Positions 38,786 through 51,000 of a stretch of DNA of 64,000 nucleotides are shown piece by piece. Below the pieces are notes generated by a model. The model was not told the origin of the DNA. It did not search any database and was given only the letters and a program-made list of their open reading frames with translations. The stretch covers positions 47,547,335 through 47,611,334 of the forward strand of contig NC_086032.1 in NCBI RefSeq assembly GCF_036323735.1. Direction: 5' to 3'. How positions within the stretch are numbered: the stretch's first letter is position 1; each line of letters begins with the position of its first letter. This DNA is from Rattus norvegicus (taxonomy: Eukaryota > Chordata > Mammalia > Rodentia > Muridae). The position numbers were made by a program, and so were the translations under genes.

Positions 38786-41700
38786 CATGTAATAAGCTTG
38801 TTTTTCAAGATAGAGCAACGTTGTAACGAACTGAGAAACTGTTTCTTTGTGAATTCAGTTATTTCCTGGTAGCCTGCTCTTGTAATATGTGTACTTTTAA
38901 AGATTTATAAAAATTTGGTGAGCCGAATCTGAGTAACATGGTGAATTCGGTTAGTTCCCAATAGGCCACAGTAGTAATAAGTCAACTGTTCGGGATATAG
39001 AAAAATTTTCACGAATGGAATCAAAATATCTAGGCGAATTCAGTGAGTTCCCAATGGGACTTGCTTGTATGAGTTTGGTTTTCAATATCGAGCAACATTT
39101 TAAGAACGGAATCTAAGTATCATGGTGAATTCAGTAGGTTCCCAATAGGATTCGCATGTAATAAGCTTGTTTTTCAAGATAGAGCAACGTTGTAACGAAC
39201 TGGGAAACTGTTTCTTTGTGGATTCAGTTATTTCCTGGTAGCCTGCTCTTGTAATATGTGTACTTTAAAAGATTTATAAAAATTTGGTGAGCCGAATCTG
39301 AGTAACATGGTGAATTCGGTTAGTTCCCAAAAGGCCGCAGTAGTAATAAGTGGACTGTTCGGGATATAGAAAAATTTTCACGAATGGAATCAAAATTTCT
39401 AGGCGAATTCAGTGAGTTCCCAATGGGACATGCTTGTATAAGTTTGCTTTTCAATATCAGGCAACATTTTAAGGAACGGAATCTAAGTATCAGGTTGAAT
39501 CAGTCGGTTCCCAGTAGGATTCGCATGTAATAAGCTTGTTATTCAACATAGAGCAACGTTTAAACGAACTGAGACACTGTTTCTTTGTGAATTCAGTTAG
39601 TTCCCAGTAGCCTGCTCTTCTAATATGTGTACTTTTAAAGATTTATAAAAATTTGGTGAGCCGAATCTGAGTAACATGGTGAATTCGGTTAGGTCCCATT
39701 AGGCCGCAGTAGTAATAAGTGGACTGTTCGGGATACATAAAAATTTTCACGAATGGAATCAAAATTTCTAGGCGAATTCAGTGAGTTCCCAATGGACATG
39801 CTTGTATGAGTTTGCTTTTCAATATCGAGCAACATTTTAAGGAACGGAATCTAAGTATCATGGTGAATTCAGTAGGTTCCCAATAGGATTCGCATGTAAT
39901 GAGCTTGTTATTCAAGATAGAGCAACGTTTACACGAACTGAGACACTGTTTCTTTCTGAATTCAGTTAGTTCCCAGTAACCTGCTCTTGTAATATATGTA
40001 CTTTTAAAGATTTATAAAAATTTGGTGAGCCGAATCTGAGTATAATGGTGAATTCGGTTAGTTCCCAATAGGCCACAGTAGTAATAAGTGGACTTTTCGG
40101 GATATAGAAAAATTTTCACGAATGGAATCAAAATTTCTAGGCGAATTCAGTGAGTTCCCAATGGGACATGCTTGTATGAGTTTGCTTTTCAATATCGAGC
40201 AACATTATAAGGAACGGAATCTAAGTATCATGGTGAATTCAGTAGGTTCCCAATAGGATTCGCATGTAATAAGCTTGTTATTCAAGATAGAGCAACGTTT
40301 TAACCATCTGAAACACTGTTTCTTTGTGAATTCAGTTAGTTCCACGTAGCCTGCTCTTGTAATATGTGTACTTTTAAAGATTTATAAAAATTTGGTGAGC
40401 CGAATCTGAGTAACATGGTGAATTCGGTTAGTTCCCAATACGCCCCAGTAGTAATAAGTGGACTGTTCGGGATATAGAAAAATTTTCACGAATGGAATCA
40501 AAATTTCTAGGCGAATTCGGGGAGTTCCCAATGGGACATGCTTGGATGAGTTTGCTTTTCAATATCGAGCAACATTTTAAGGAACGGAATCTAAGTATCA
40601 TGGTGAATTGAGTCGGTTCCCAATAAGATTCGCATGTAATAAGCTTGTTATTCAAGATAGAGCAACGTTTTAACCATCTGAAACACTGTTTCTTTGTGAT
40701 TTTAGTTAGTTCCTTGTAGCCTGCTCTTGTAATATGTGTATTTTTAAAGATTTATCAAGTTTGGTGAGCGGAATCTGAATAACATGGTTAATTCGGTTAG
40801 TTCCCAATAGGCCACAGTAGTAATAAGTGGACTGTTCGGGATATAGAAATATTTTCACGAATGGAATCAAAATTTCTAGGCGAATTCAGTGAGTTCCCAA
40901 TGGAGCATGCTTGTATGAGTTATTTTTCAATATCGAGCAACATTTTAAGGAACAGAATCTAAGTATCATGGTGAATTCAGTAGGTTCCCAATAGGATTTG
41001 CATGTAAAGAGCTTGTTATTCAAGATAGAGCATCGTTTGAACAAACTGAAACACTGTTTCTTTGTGAATTCAGTTAGTTTCCAGTAGCCTCCTTTGTAAT
41101 ATATGTACTTTTAAAGATTTATCAAATTTGGTGAGCGGAATCTGAATAACATGTTGATTTCGGTTAGTTCCCAATACGCCACAGTAGTAATAAGTGGACT
41201 GTTCGGGATATAGAAAAATTTTCACGAATGGAATCAAAATTTCTAGGCGAATTCAGTGAGTTCCCAATGGGACATGCTTGTATGAGTTTGCTTTTCAATA
41301 TCGAGCAACATTATAAAGAACGGAATCTAAGTATCATGGTGAATTCAGTAGGTTCCCAATAGGATTCGCACGTAATAAGCTTGTTATTCAAGATAGAGCA
41401 ACGTTTTAACCATCTGAAACACTGTTTCTATGTGAATTCAGTTAGTTCCCCGTAGCCTGCTCTTGTAATATGTGTACTTTTAAAGATTTATAGAAAGTTG
41501 GTGAGTCGAATCTGAGTAACATGGTGAATTCGGTTAGATCTCAATTGGCCGCAGTAGTAATAAGTGGACTGTTCGGGATATAGAAAAATTTTCACGAATG
41601 GAATCAAAATTTCTAGGCGAATTCAGTGAGTTCCCAATGGAACATGCTTGTATGAGTTTGCTTTTCAATATCGAGCAACATTTTAAGGAACGGAATCTAA

Positions 41701-42121
41701 GTATCATGGTGAATTCAGTAGGTTCCCAATAGGATTCGCATGTAGTAAGCTTTTTATTCAAGATAGAGCAACGTTTGAACAAACTGAAACACTGTTTCTT
41801 TGTGAATTCAGTTAGTTCCCAGTTGCCTCCTTTGTAATATGTGTACTTTTAAAGATTTATAAAAAGTTGGTGAGCCGAATCTGAGTAACATGGTGAATTC
41901 GGTTAGTTCCCAATAGGCCCCAGTAGTAATAAGTGGACTGTTCGGGATATAGAAAAATTTTCACGAATGGAATCAAAATTTCTAGGCGAATTCAGGGAGT
42001 TCCCAACGGGACATGCTTGGATGAGTTTGCTTTTCAATATCGAGCAACATTTTAAGGAACGGAATCTAAGTATCATGGTCAATTGAGTCGGTTCCCAATA
42101 GGATTCGCATGTAATAAGCTT
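38786..42121. repeat. Nine-unit block, first copy
   Basis: It starts at the TTTTTCAAGATAGAG variant with GTTGTAACGAACTGAGAAAC and contains unit 38,943 with AAGTCAACTG. It is followed at a nine-unit offset (3322 bp for unit 38,943) by a truncated second copy. Five-unit module copy 4 lies inside it. Confidence 0.8.
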
Positions 42122-42264
42122 GTTTTTCAAGATAGAGCAACGTTGTAACGAACTGAGAAACTGTTTCTTTGTGAATTCAGTTATTTCCTGGTAGCCTGCT
42201 CTTGTAATATGTGTACTTTTAAAGATTTATAAAAATTTGGTGAGCCGAATCTGAGTAACATGGT
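40420..42264. repeat. Five-unit module, copy 4 of 4
   Basis: Units 40,420, 40,789 (TAATTC), 41,156 (GATTTC), 41,526 (AGATCTCAATTGG) and 41,895. Offset from copy 2 is 6274 bp (17 units); the three preceding units (39,312-40,050) match 33,038-33,776 at the same offset. Like copy 1 it has TTCCTTGTAG (about 40,710) and TTTCTATGTG (about 41,425), so it looks closest to copy 1 in places. Confidence 0.9.
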
Positions 42265-42650
42265 GAATTCGGTTAGTTCCCAATAGGCCACAGTAGTAAT
42301 AAGTCAACTGTTCGGGATATAGAAAAATTTTCACGAATGGAATCAAAATATCTAGGCGAATTCAGTGAGTTCCCAATGGGACTTGCTTGTATGAGTTTGG
42401 TTTTCAATATCGAGCAACATTTTAAGAACGGAATCTAAGTATCATGGTGAATTCAGTAGGTTCCCAATAGGATTCGCATGTAATAAGCTTGTTTTTCAAG
42501 ATAGAGCAACGTTGTAACGAACTGGGAAACTGTTTCTTTGTGGATTCAGTTATTTCCTGGTAGCCTGCTCTTGTAATATGTGTACTTTTAAAGATTTATG
42601 AAAATTTGGTGAGCCGAATCTGAGTAACATGGTGAATTCGGTTAGTTCCC
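42122..42650. repeat. Nine-unit block, truncated second copy
   Basis: It matches about 38,790-39,330, including AAGTCAACTG (unit 42,265), TCAAAATATCTAGG and GGGACTTGCTTG. The match stops at unit 42,634, which reads CAATAGGCCAC where 39,312 reads CAAAAGGCCGC. Confidence 0.8.
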
Positions 42651-43003
42651 AATAGGCCACAGTAGTAATAAGTTGACTCTTCGGGATATAGAAAAATTTT
42701 CACGAATGGAATCAAAATATCTAGGCGAATACAGTGAGTTCCCAATGGGACATGCTTGTATGAGTTTGTTTTTCAATATCGAGCAACATTTTAAGGAACG
42801 GAATCTAAATATCATGGTGTATTCAGTAGGTTCCCAATAGGATTCGCATGTAATAAGCTTGTTATTCAAGATAGAGCAACGTTTAAAAGAACTGAGACAC
42901 TGTTTCTTTGTGAATTCAGTTAGTTCCCAGTAGCCTGCTCTTGTAATATGTGTACTTTTAAAGATTTATTAAAATTTGGTGAGCCGAATCTGAGTAACAT
43001 GGT

Positions 43004-44358
43004 GAATTCGGTTAGTTCCCAATAGGCAACAGTAGTAATAAGTGGACTGTTCGGGATATAGAAAAATTTTCACGAATGGAATCAAAATTTCTAGGCGAAT
43101 TCAGTGAGTTCCCAATGGAACAAGCTTGTATGAGTTTGCTTTTCAATATCGAGCAACATTATAAGGAACGGAATCTAAGTATCATGGTGAATTCAGTAGG
43201 TTCCCAATAGGATTCGCATGTAATAGGCTTGTTATTCAAGATAGAGCAACGTTTTAACCATCTGAAACACTGTTTCTTTGTGAATTCATTAGTTCCCAGT
43301 AACCTGCTCTTGTAATATGTGTACTTTTAAAGATTTATAAAAATTTGGTGAGCAGAATCTGAGTAACATGGTGAATTCGGATAGTTCCAAATAGGCCCCA
43401 GTAGTAATAAGTGGACTGTTCGGGATATAGAAAAATTTTCACGAATGGAATAAAAATTTCTAGGCGAATTCAGGGAGTTGCCAATGGGACATGCTTGGAT
43501 GAGTTTGCTTTTCAATATGAGCAACATTTTAAGGAACGGAATCTAAGTATCATGGTGAATCCAATGGGTTCCCAATAGGATTCGCATGTAATGAGCTTGT
43601 TATTCAAGATAGAGCAACGTTTAAACGAACTGAGACACTGTTTCTTTATGAATTCAGTTAGTTCCTGGTAGCCTGCTCTTGTAATATGTGTATTTTTAAA
43701 GATTTATAAAAATTTGGTGAGTCGAATCTGAGTAACATGGTGAATTCGGTTAGTTCTCAATTGGCCGCAGTAGTAATAAGTGGACTGTTCGGGATATAGA
43801 AAAATTTTCACGAATGGAATCAAAATTTCTAGGCGAATTCAGTGAGTTCCCAATGGAACATGCTTGTATGAGTTTGCTTTTCAATATCGAGCAACATTTT
43901 AAGGAACGGAATCTGAGTATCATGGTGAATTCAATAGGTTCCCAATAGGATTCGCATGTAATAAGCTTTTTATTCAAGATAGAGCAACCTTTGAACAAAC
44001 TGAAACACTGTTTCTTTGTGAATTCAGTTAGTTCCCAGTAGCCTCCTTTGTAATATGTGTACTTTTAAAGATTTATAAAAAGTTGGTGAGCCGAATCTGA
44101 GTAATATTGTGAATTCGGTTAGTTCCCAATAGGCCCAGTGGTAATAAGTGGACTGTTCGGGATATAGAAAAATTTTCGAGAATGGAATCAAAATTTCTAG
44201 GCGAATTCAGTGAGTTCCCAAAGGAACATGCTTGTATGAGTTTGCTTTTCAATATGAGCAACATTTTAAGGAACGGAATCTAAGTATCATGGTGAATTCA
44301 GTGGGTTCCCAATAGGATTCGCATGTAATAAGCTTGTTATTCAAGATAGAGCAACGTT
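43004..44358. repeat. Ten-unit-offset block, first copy
   Basis: Units 43,004, 43,373, 43,742 and 44,111 recur at 46,692, 47,061, 47,430 and 47,799 (3688 bp). Shared rare variants are GGCAACAGTAG, GGAACAAGCTTG, TTCAATATGAGC and GGCCCAGTGGTAATAAG. Confidence 0.86.
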
Positions 44359-46691
44359 TAAAAGAACTGAGACACTGTTTCTTTGTGAATTCAGTTAGTT
44401 CCCAGTAGACTGCTCTTGTAATATGTGTACTTTTAAAGATTTATAAAAATTTGGTGAGCCGAATCTGAGTAAAATGGTGAATTCGGTTAGTTCCCAATAG
44501 GCCGCAGTAGAAATAAGTGGACTGTTCGGGATACATAAAAATTTTCGAGAATGGAATCAAAATTTCTAGGTGAATTCAGTGAGTTCCCAATGGAACATGC
44601 TTGTATGAGTTTGCTTTTCAATATCGAGCTACATTATAAGGAACGGAATCTAAGTATCATGGTGAATTCAGTAGGTTCCCAATAGGATTCGCATGCAATA
44701 AGCTTGTTATTCAAGATAGAGCAATGTTTAACCATCCGAAACACTGTTTCTTTGTGAATTCAGTTAGTTCCCAGTAGCCTGCTCTTCTAATATGTGTACT
44801 TTTAAAGATTTATAAAAATTTGTTGAGCCGAATCTGAGTAACATGGTGAATTCGGATAGTTCCCAATAGGGCCCAGTAGTAATAAGTGGACTGTTCGGGA
44901 TATAGAAAAATTTTCACGAATGGAATCAAAATTTCTAGGCGAATTCAGTTAGTTCCCAATGGGACATGCTTGGATGAGTTTGCTTTTCAATATCGAGCAA
45001 CATTTTAAGGAACGGAATCTAAGTATCATGGTGAATTCAGTAGTTTCCCAATAGGATTCGCATGTAATTAGTTATTCAAGATAGAGCAACGTTTTAACAA
45101 ACTGACACACTGTTTCTTTGTGAATTCAGTTAGTTCCCAGTAACCTGCTCTTGTAATATTTGTACTTTTAAAGATTTATAAAAATTTGGTGAGCCGAATC
45201 TGAGTAACATGGTGAATTCGGTTAGTTCCCAATAGGCCCCAGTAGTAATAAGTGGACTGTTCGGGATATAGATAAATTTTCACGAATGGAATCAAAATTT
45301 CTAGGCGAATTCAGGGAGTTCCCAACGGGACATGCTTGGATGAGTTTGCTTTTCAATATCGAGCATCATTTTAGGAACGGAATCTAAGTACCGTGGTGCA
45401 TTGATGAGGTTCCCAATAGGATTCGCGTGTAATAAGCTTGTTTTTCAAGATAGAGCAATGTTGTAACGAACTGAGAAACTGTTTCTTTGTGAATTCAGTT
45501 ATTTCCTGGTAGCCTGCTCTTGTAATATGTGTACTTTTAAAGATTTATAAAAATTTGGTGAGCCGAATCTGAGTAACATGGTGAATTCGGATAGTTCCCA
45601 ATAGGCCCCAGTAGTAATAAGTGGACTGTTCGGGATATAGAAAAATTTTCACGAATGGAATCAAAATTTCTAGGCGAATTCAGTGAGTTCCCAATGGGAC
45701 ATGCTTGTATGAGTTTGCTTTTCAATATCGAGCAACATTTTAAGGAACGGAATCTAAGTATCATGGTGAATTCAGTAGGTTCCCAATAGGATTCGCATGT
45801 AATAAGCTTGTTATTCAAGATAGAGCAACGTTTTAACCATCTGAAACACTGTTTCTTTGTGAATTCAGTTAGTTCCCAGTAGCCTGCTCTTGTAATATGT
45901 GTACTTTTAAAGATTTATCAAAATTTGGTGAGCCGAATCTGAGTAAAATGGTGAATTCGGTTAGTTCCCAATAGGCCGCAGTAGTAATAAGTGGACTGTT
46001 CGGGATACATAAAAATTTTCGAGAATGGAATCAAAATTTCTAGGCGAATTCAGTGAGTTCCCAATGGAACATACTTGTATGAGTTTGCTTTTCAATATCG
46101 AGCTACATTATAAGGAACGGAATCTAAGTATCATGTTGAATTCAGTAGGTTCCCAATAGGATTCGCATGCAATAAGCTTGTTATTCAAGATAGAGCAACG
46201 TTTTAACCATCCGAAACACTGTTTCTTTGTGAATTCAGTTAGTTCCCAGTAGCCTGCTCTTGCAATATGTGTACTTTTAAAGATTTATAAAAATTTGGTG
46301 AGCCGAATCTGAGTAACATGGTGAATTCGGATAGTTCCCAATAGGCCCCAGTAGTAATAAGTGGACTGTTCGGGATATAGAAAAATTTTCACGAATGGAA
46401 TCAAAATTTCTAGGCGAATTCAGTGAGTTCCCATTGGGACATGCTTGGATGAGTTTGCTTTTCAATATCGAGCAACATTATAAGGAACGGAATCTAAGTA
46501 TCATGGTGAATTCAGTAGGTTCCCAATAGGATTCGCATGTAATAAGCTAGTTATTCAAGATAGAGCAACGTTAAACAAACTGAAACACTGTTTCTTTGTG
46601 AATTCAGTTAGTTCCCAGTAACCTGCTCTTGTAATATTTGTACTTTTAAAGATTTATAAAAATTTGGTGAGCCGAATCTGAGTAACATGGT
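44359..46691. repeat. Rearranged units with two- and four-unit offsets
   Basis: Unit 44,479 pairs with 45,953 (1474 bp; both have AAAATGGTGAATTC and TTCGAGAATGG). Unit 44,848 pairs with 46,323 (1475 bp), and 45,583 resembles 46,323 (740 bp). Unit 44,848 is only 366 bp because of a loss around 45,070 (GTAATTAGTTATTC). Confidence 0.75.
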
Positions 46692-48046
46692 GAATTCGTT
46701 TAGTTCCCAATAGGCAACAGTAGAAATAAGTGGACTGTTCGGGATATAGAAAATTTTTCACGAATGGAATCAAAATTTCTAGGCGAATTCAGTGAGTTCC
46801 CAATGGAACAAGCTTGTATGAGTTTGCTTTTCAATATCGAGCAACATTATAAGGAACGGAATCTAAGTATCATGGTGAATTCAGTAGGTTCCCAATAGGA
46901 TTCGCATGTAATAGGCTTGTTATTCAAGATAGAGCAACGTGTTAACCATCTGAAACACTGTTTCTTTGTGAATTCATTAGTTCCCAGTAACCTGCTCTTG
47001 TAATATGTGTACTTTTAAAGATTTATAAAAATTTGGTGAGCAGAATCTGAGTAACATGGTGAATGCGGATAGTTCCAAATAGGCCCCAGTAGTAATAAGT
47101 GGACTGTTCGGGATATAGAAAAATTTTCACGAATGGAATAAAAATTTCTAGGCGAATTCAGGGAGTTGCCAATGGGACATGCTTGGATGAGTTTGCTTTT
47201 CAATATGAGCAACATTTTAAGGAACGGAATCTAAGTATCATGGTGAATTCAATGGGTTCCCAATAGGATTCGCATGTAATGAGCTTGTTATTCAAGATAG
47301 AGCAACGTTTAAACGAACTGAGACACTGTTTCTTTATGAATTCAGTTAGTTCCTGGTAGCCTGCTCTTGTAATATGTGTATTTTTAAAGATTTATAAAAA
47401 TTTGGTGAGTCGAATCTGAGTAACATGGTGAATTCGGTTAGTTCTCATTTGGCCGCAGTAGTAATAAGTGGACAGTTCGGGATATAGAAAAATTTTCACG
47501 AATGGAATCAAAATTTCTAGGCGAATTCAGTGAGTTCCCAATGGAACATGCTTGTATGACTTTGCTTTTCAATATCGAGCAACATTTTAAGGAACGGAAT
47601 CTAAGTATCATGGTGAATTCAGTAGGTTCCCAATAGGATTCGCATGTAATAAGCTTTTTATTCAAGATAGAGCAACCTTTGAACAAACTGAAACACTGTT
47701 TCTTTGTGAATTCAGTTAGTTTCCAGTAGCCTCCTTTGTAATATGTGTACTTTTAAAGATTTATGAAAAGTTGGTGAGCCGAATCTGAGTAACATTGTGA
47801 ATTCGGTTAGTTCCCAATAGGCCCAGTGGTAATAAGTGGACTGTTCGTGATATAGAAAAATTTTCGAGAATGGAATCAAAATTTCTAGGTGAATTCAGTG
47901 AGTTCCCAATGGAACATGCTTGTATGAGTTTGCTTTTCAATATGAGCAACATTTTAAAGAACGGAATCTAAGTATCATGGTGAATTCAGTGGGTTCCCAA
48001 TAGGATTCGCATGTAATAAGCTTGTTATTCAAGATAGAGCAACGTT
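46692..48046. repeat. Ten-unit-offset block, second copy
   Basis: This is the partner of 43,004-44,358. One private change removes the EcoRI site of unit 47,061 (GAATGC). The match ends in box 3, where this copy has GTTTTAACCATCTG and the other has GTTTAAAAGAACTG. Confidence 0.86.
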
Positions 48047-51000
48047 TTAACCATCTGAAACACTGTTTCTTTGTGAATTCAGTTAGTTCCCCGTATCCTG
48101 CTCTTCTAACACGTGTACTTTTAAAGATTTATAAAAATTTGTTGAGCCGAATCTGAGTAACATGTTGAATTCGGTTAGTTCCCAATAGACCCCAGTAGTA
48201 ATAAGTGGACTGTTCGGGATATAGAAAAATTTTCACAAATGGAATCAAAATTTCTAGGCGAATTCAGGGAGTTCCCAACGGGACATGCTTGGATGAGTTT
48301 GCTTTTCAATATCGAGCAACTTTTTAAGGTACGGAATCTAAGTATCATGGTGAATTGAGTCGGTTCCCAATAGGATTCGCATGTAATAAGCTTGTTATTC
48401 AAGATAGAGCAACGTTTTAACCATCTGAAACACTGTTTCTTTGTGAATTCAGTTAGTTCCTGGTAGCCTTCTCTTGTAATATGTGTATTTTTAAAGATTT
48501 ATAAAAATTTGTGAGCCGAATCTGAGTAACATGGTGAATTCGGTTAGTTCCCAATTGGCCGCAGTAGTAATAAGTGGACTGTTCGGGATATAGAAAAATT
48601 TTCACGAATGGAATCAAAATTTCTAGGCGAATTCAGTGAGTTCCCAACGGGACATGCTTGGATGAGTTTGCTTTTCAATATTGAGCAACATTTTAAGGAA
48701 CGGAATCTAAGTATCATGGTGAATTGAGTCGGTTCCCAATAGGATTCGCATGTATAAGCTTGTTATTCAAGATAGAGCAACGTTTTAACCATCTGAAACA
48801 CTGTTTCTTTGTGAATTCAGTTAGTTCCTGGTAGCCTGCTCTTTTAATATGTGTATTTTTAAAGATTTATAAAAATTTGTTGAGCCGAATCTGAGTAACA
48901 TGGTGAATTCTGTTAGTTCCAAATTGGCCGCAGTAGTAATAAGTGGACTGTTCGGGATAAGGAAAAATTTTCACGAATGAAATCAAAATTTCTAGGCCAA
49001 TTCAGTGAGTTCCCAATGCGACATGCTTGGATGAGTTGCTTTTCAATATCGAGCAACATTATAACGAACGGAATCTAAGTATCATGGTGAATTCAGTAGG
49101 TTCCCAATAGGATTCGCATGTAATAAGCTTGTTATTCAAGATAGAGCAACGTTTTAACCATCTGAAACACTGTTTCTTTGTGAATTCAGTTAGTTCCCCG
49201 TATCCTGCTCTTCTAATATGTGTACTTTTAAAGATTTATAAAAATTTGGTGAGCCGAATCTGAGTAACATGGTGAATTCGGTTAGTTCCCAATTGTCCGC
49301 AGTAGTAATAAGTGGACAGTTCGGGATATAGAAATATTTTCACGAATGGAATCAAAATTTCTAGGCGAATTCAGTGAGTTCCCAATGGGACATGCTTGTA
49401 TGAGTTTGCTTTTTAATATCGAGCAACATTTTAAGGAACGGAATCTAAGTATCATGGTGAATTCAGTAGCTTCCCAATAGGATTCGCATGTAATAAGCTT
49501 GTTATTCAAGATAGAGCAACGTTTGAACAAACTGAAACACTGTTTCTTTGTGAATTCAGTTAGTTCCCAGTAGCCTCCTTGTAATATATGTACTTTTAAG
49601 GATTTATTAAATTTGGTGAGCGGAATCTGAGTAACATGGTGAATTCGGTTAGTTCCCAATAGGACGCAGTAGTAATAAGTGGACTGTTCGGGATATAGAA
49701 AAATTTTCACGAATGGAATCAAAATTTCTAGGCGAATTCAGAGAGTTCCCATTGGGACATGCTTGGATGAGTTTGCTTTTCAATATCGAGCAACATTATA
49801 AGGAACGGAATCTAAGTATCATGGTGAATTCAGTAGGTTCCCAATAGGATTCGCATGTAATAGGCTTGTTATTCAAGATAGAGCAACGTTTTAACCATCT
49901 GAAACACTGTTTCTTTGTGAATTCATTAGTTCCCAGTAACCTGCTCTTGTAATATGTGTACTTTTAAAGATTTATAAAAATTTGGTGAGCAGAATCTGAG
50001 TAACATGGTGAATTCGGTTAGTTCCCAATAGACCCCAGTAGTAATAAGTGGAATGTTCGGGATATAGAAAAATTTTCACGAATGGAATCAAAATTTCTAG
50101 GCGAATTCAGGGAGTTCCCAACGGGACATGCTTGGATGAGTTTGCTTTTCAATATCGAGCAACATTTTAAGGAACGGACTCTAAGTATCATGGTGAATTG
50201 AGTCGGTTCCCAATAGGATTCGCATGTATAAGCTTGTTATTCAAGATAGAGCAACGTTTTAACCATCTGAAACACTGTTTCTTTGTGAATTCAGTTAGTT
50301 CCTGGTAGCCTGCTCTTTTAATATGTGTATTTTTAAAGATTTATAAAAATTTGTTGAGCCGAATCTGAGTAACATGGTGAATTCGGTTAGTTCCCAATTG
50401 GCCGCAGTAGTAATAAGTGGACTGTTCGGGATATAGAAAAATTTTCACGAATGAAATCAAAATTTCTAGGCGAATTCAGTGAGTTCCCAATGGGACATGC
50501 TTGGATCAGTTTGCTTTTCAATATCGAGCAACATTATAACGAACGGAATCTAAGTATCATGGTGAATTCAGTAGGTTCCCAATAGGATTCGCATGTAATA
50601 AGCTTGTTATTCAAGATAGAGCAACGTTTTAACCATCTGAAACACTGTTTCTTTGTGAATTCAGTTAGTTCCCCGTATCCTGCTCTTCTAATATGTGTAC
50701 TTTTAAAGATTTATAAAAATTTGGTGAGCCGAATCTGAGTAACATGGTGAATTCGGTTATTTCCCAATTGTCCGCAGTAGTAATAAGTGGACAGTTCGGG
50801 ATATAGAAATATTTTCACGAATGGAATCAAAATTTCTAGGCGAATTCAGTGAGTTCCCAATGGGACATGCTTGTATGAGTTTGCTTTTTAATATCGAGCA
50901 ACATTTTAAGGAACGGAATCTAAGTATCATGGTGAATTGAGTCGGTTCCCAATAGGATTCGCATGTATAAGCTTGTTATTCAAGATAGAGCAACGTTTTA

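Noticed and set aside
49282..49722. Longest open frame, 146 codons, minus strand
   Set aside because: It also begins at TTG and merely runs through more than one unit where a core stop is mutated. No recognisable domain.
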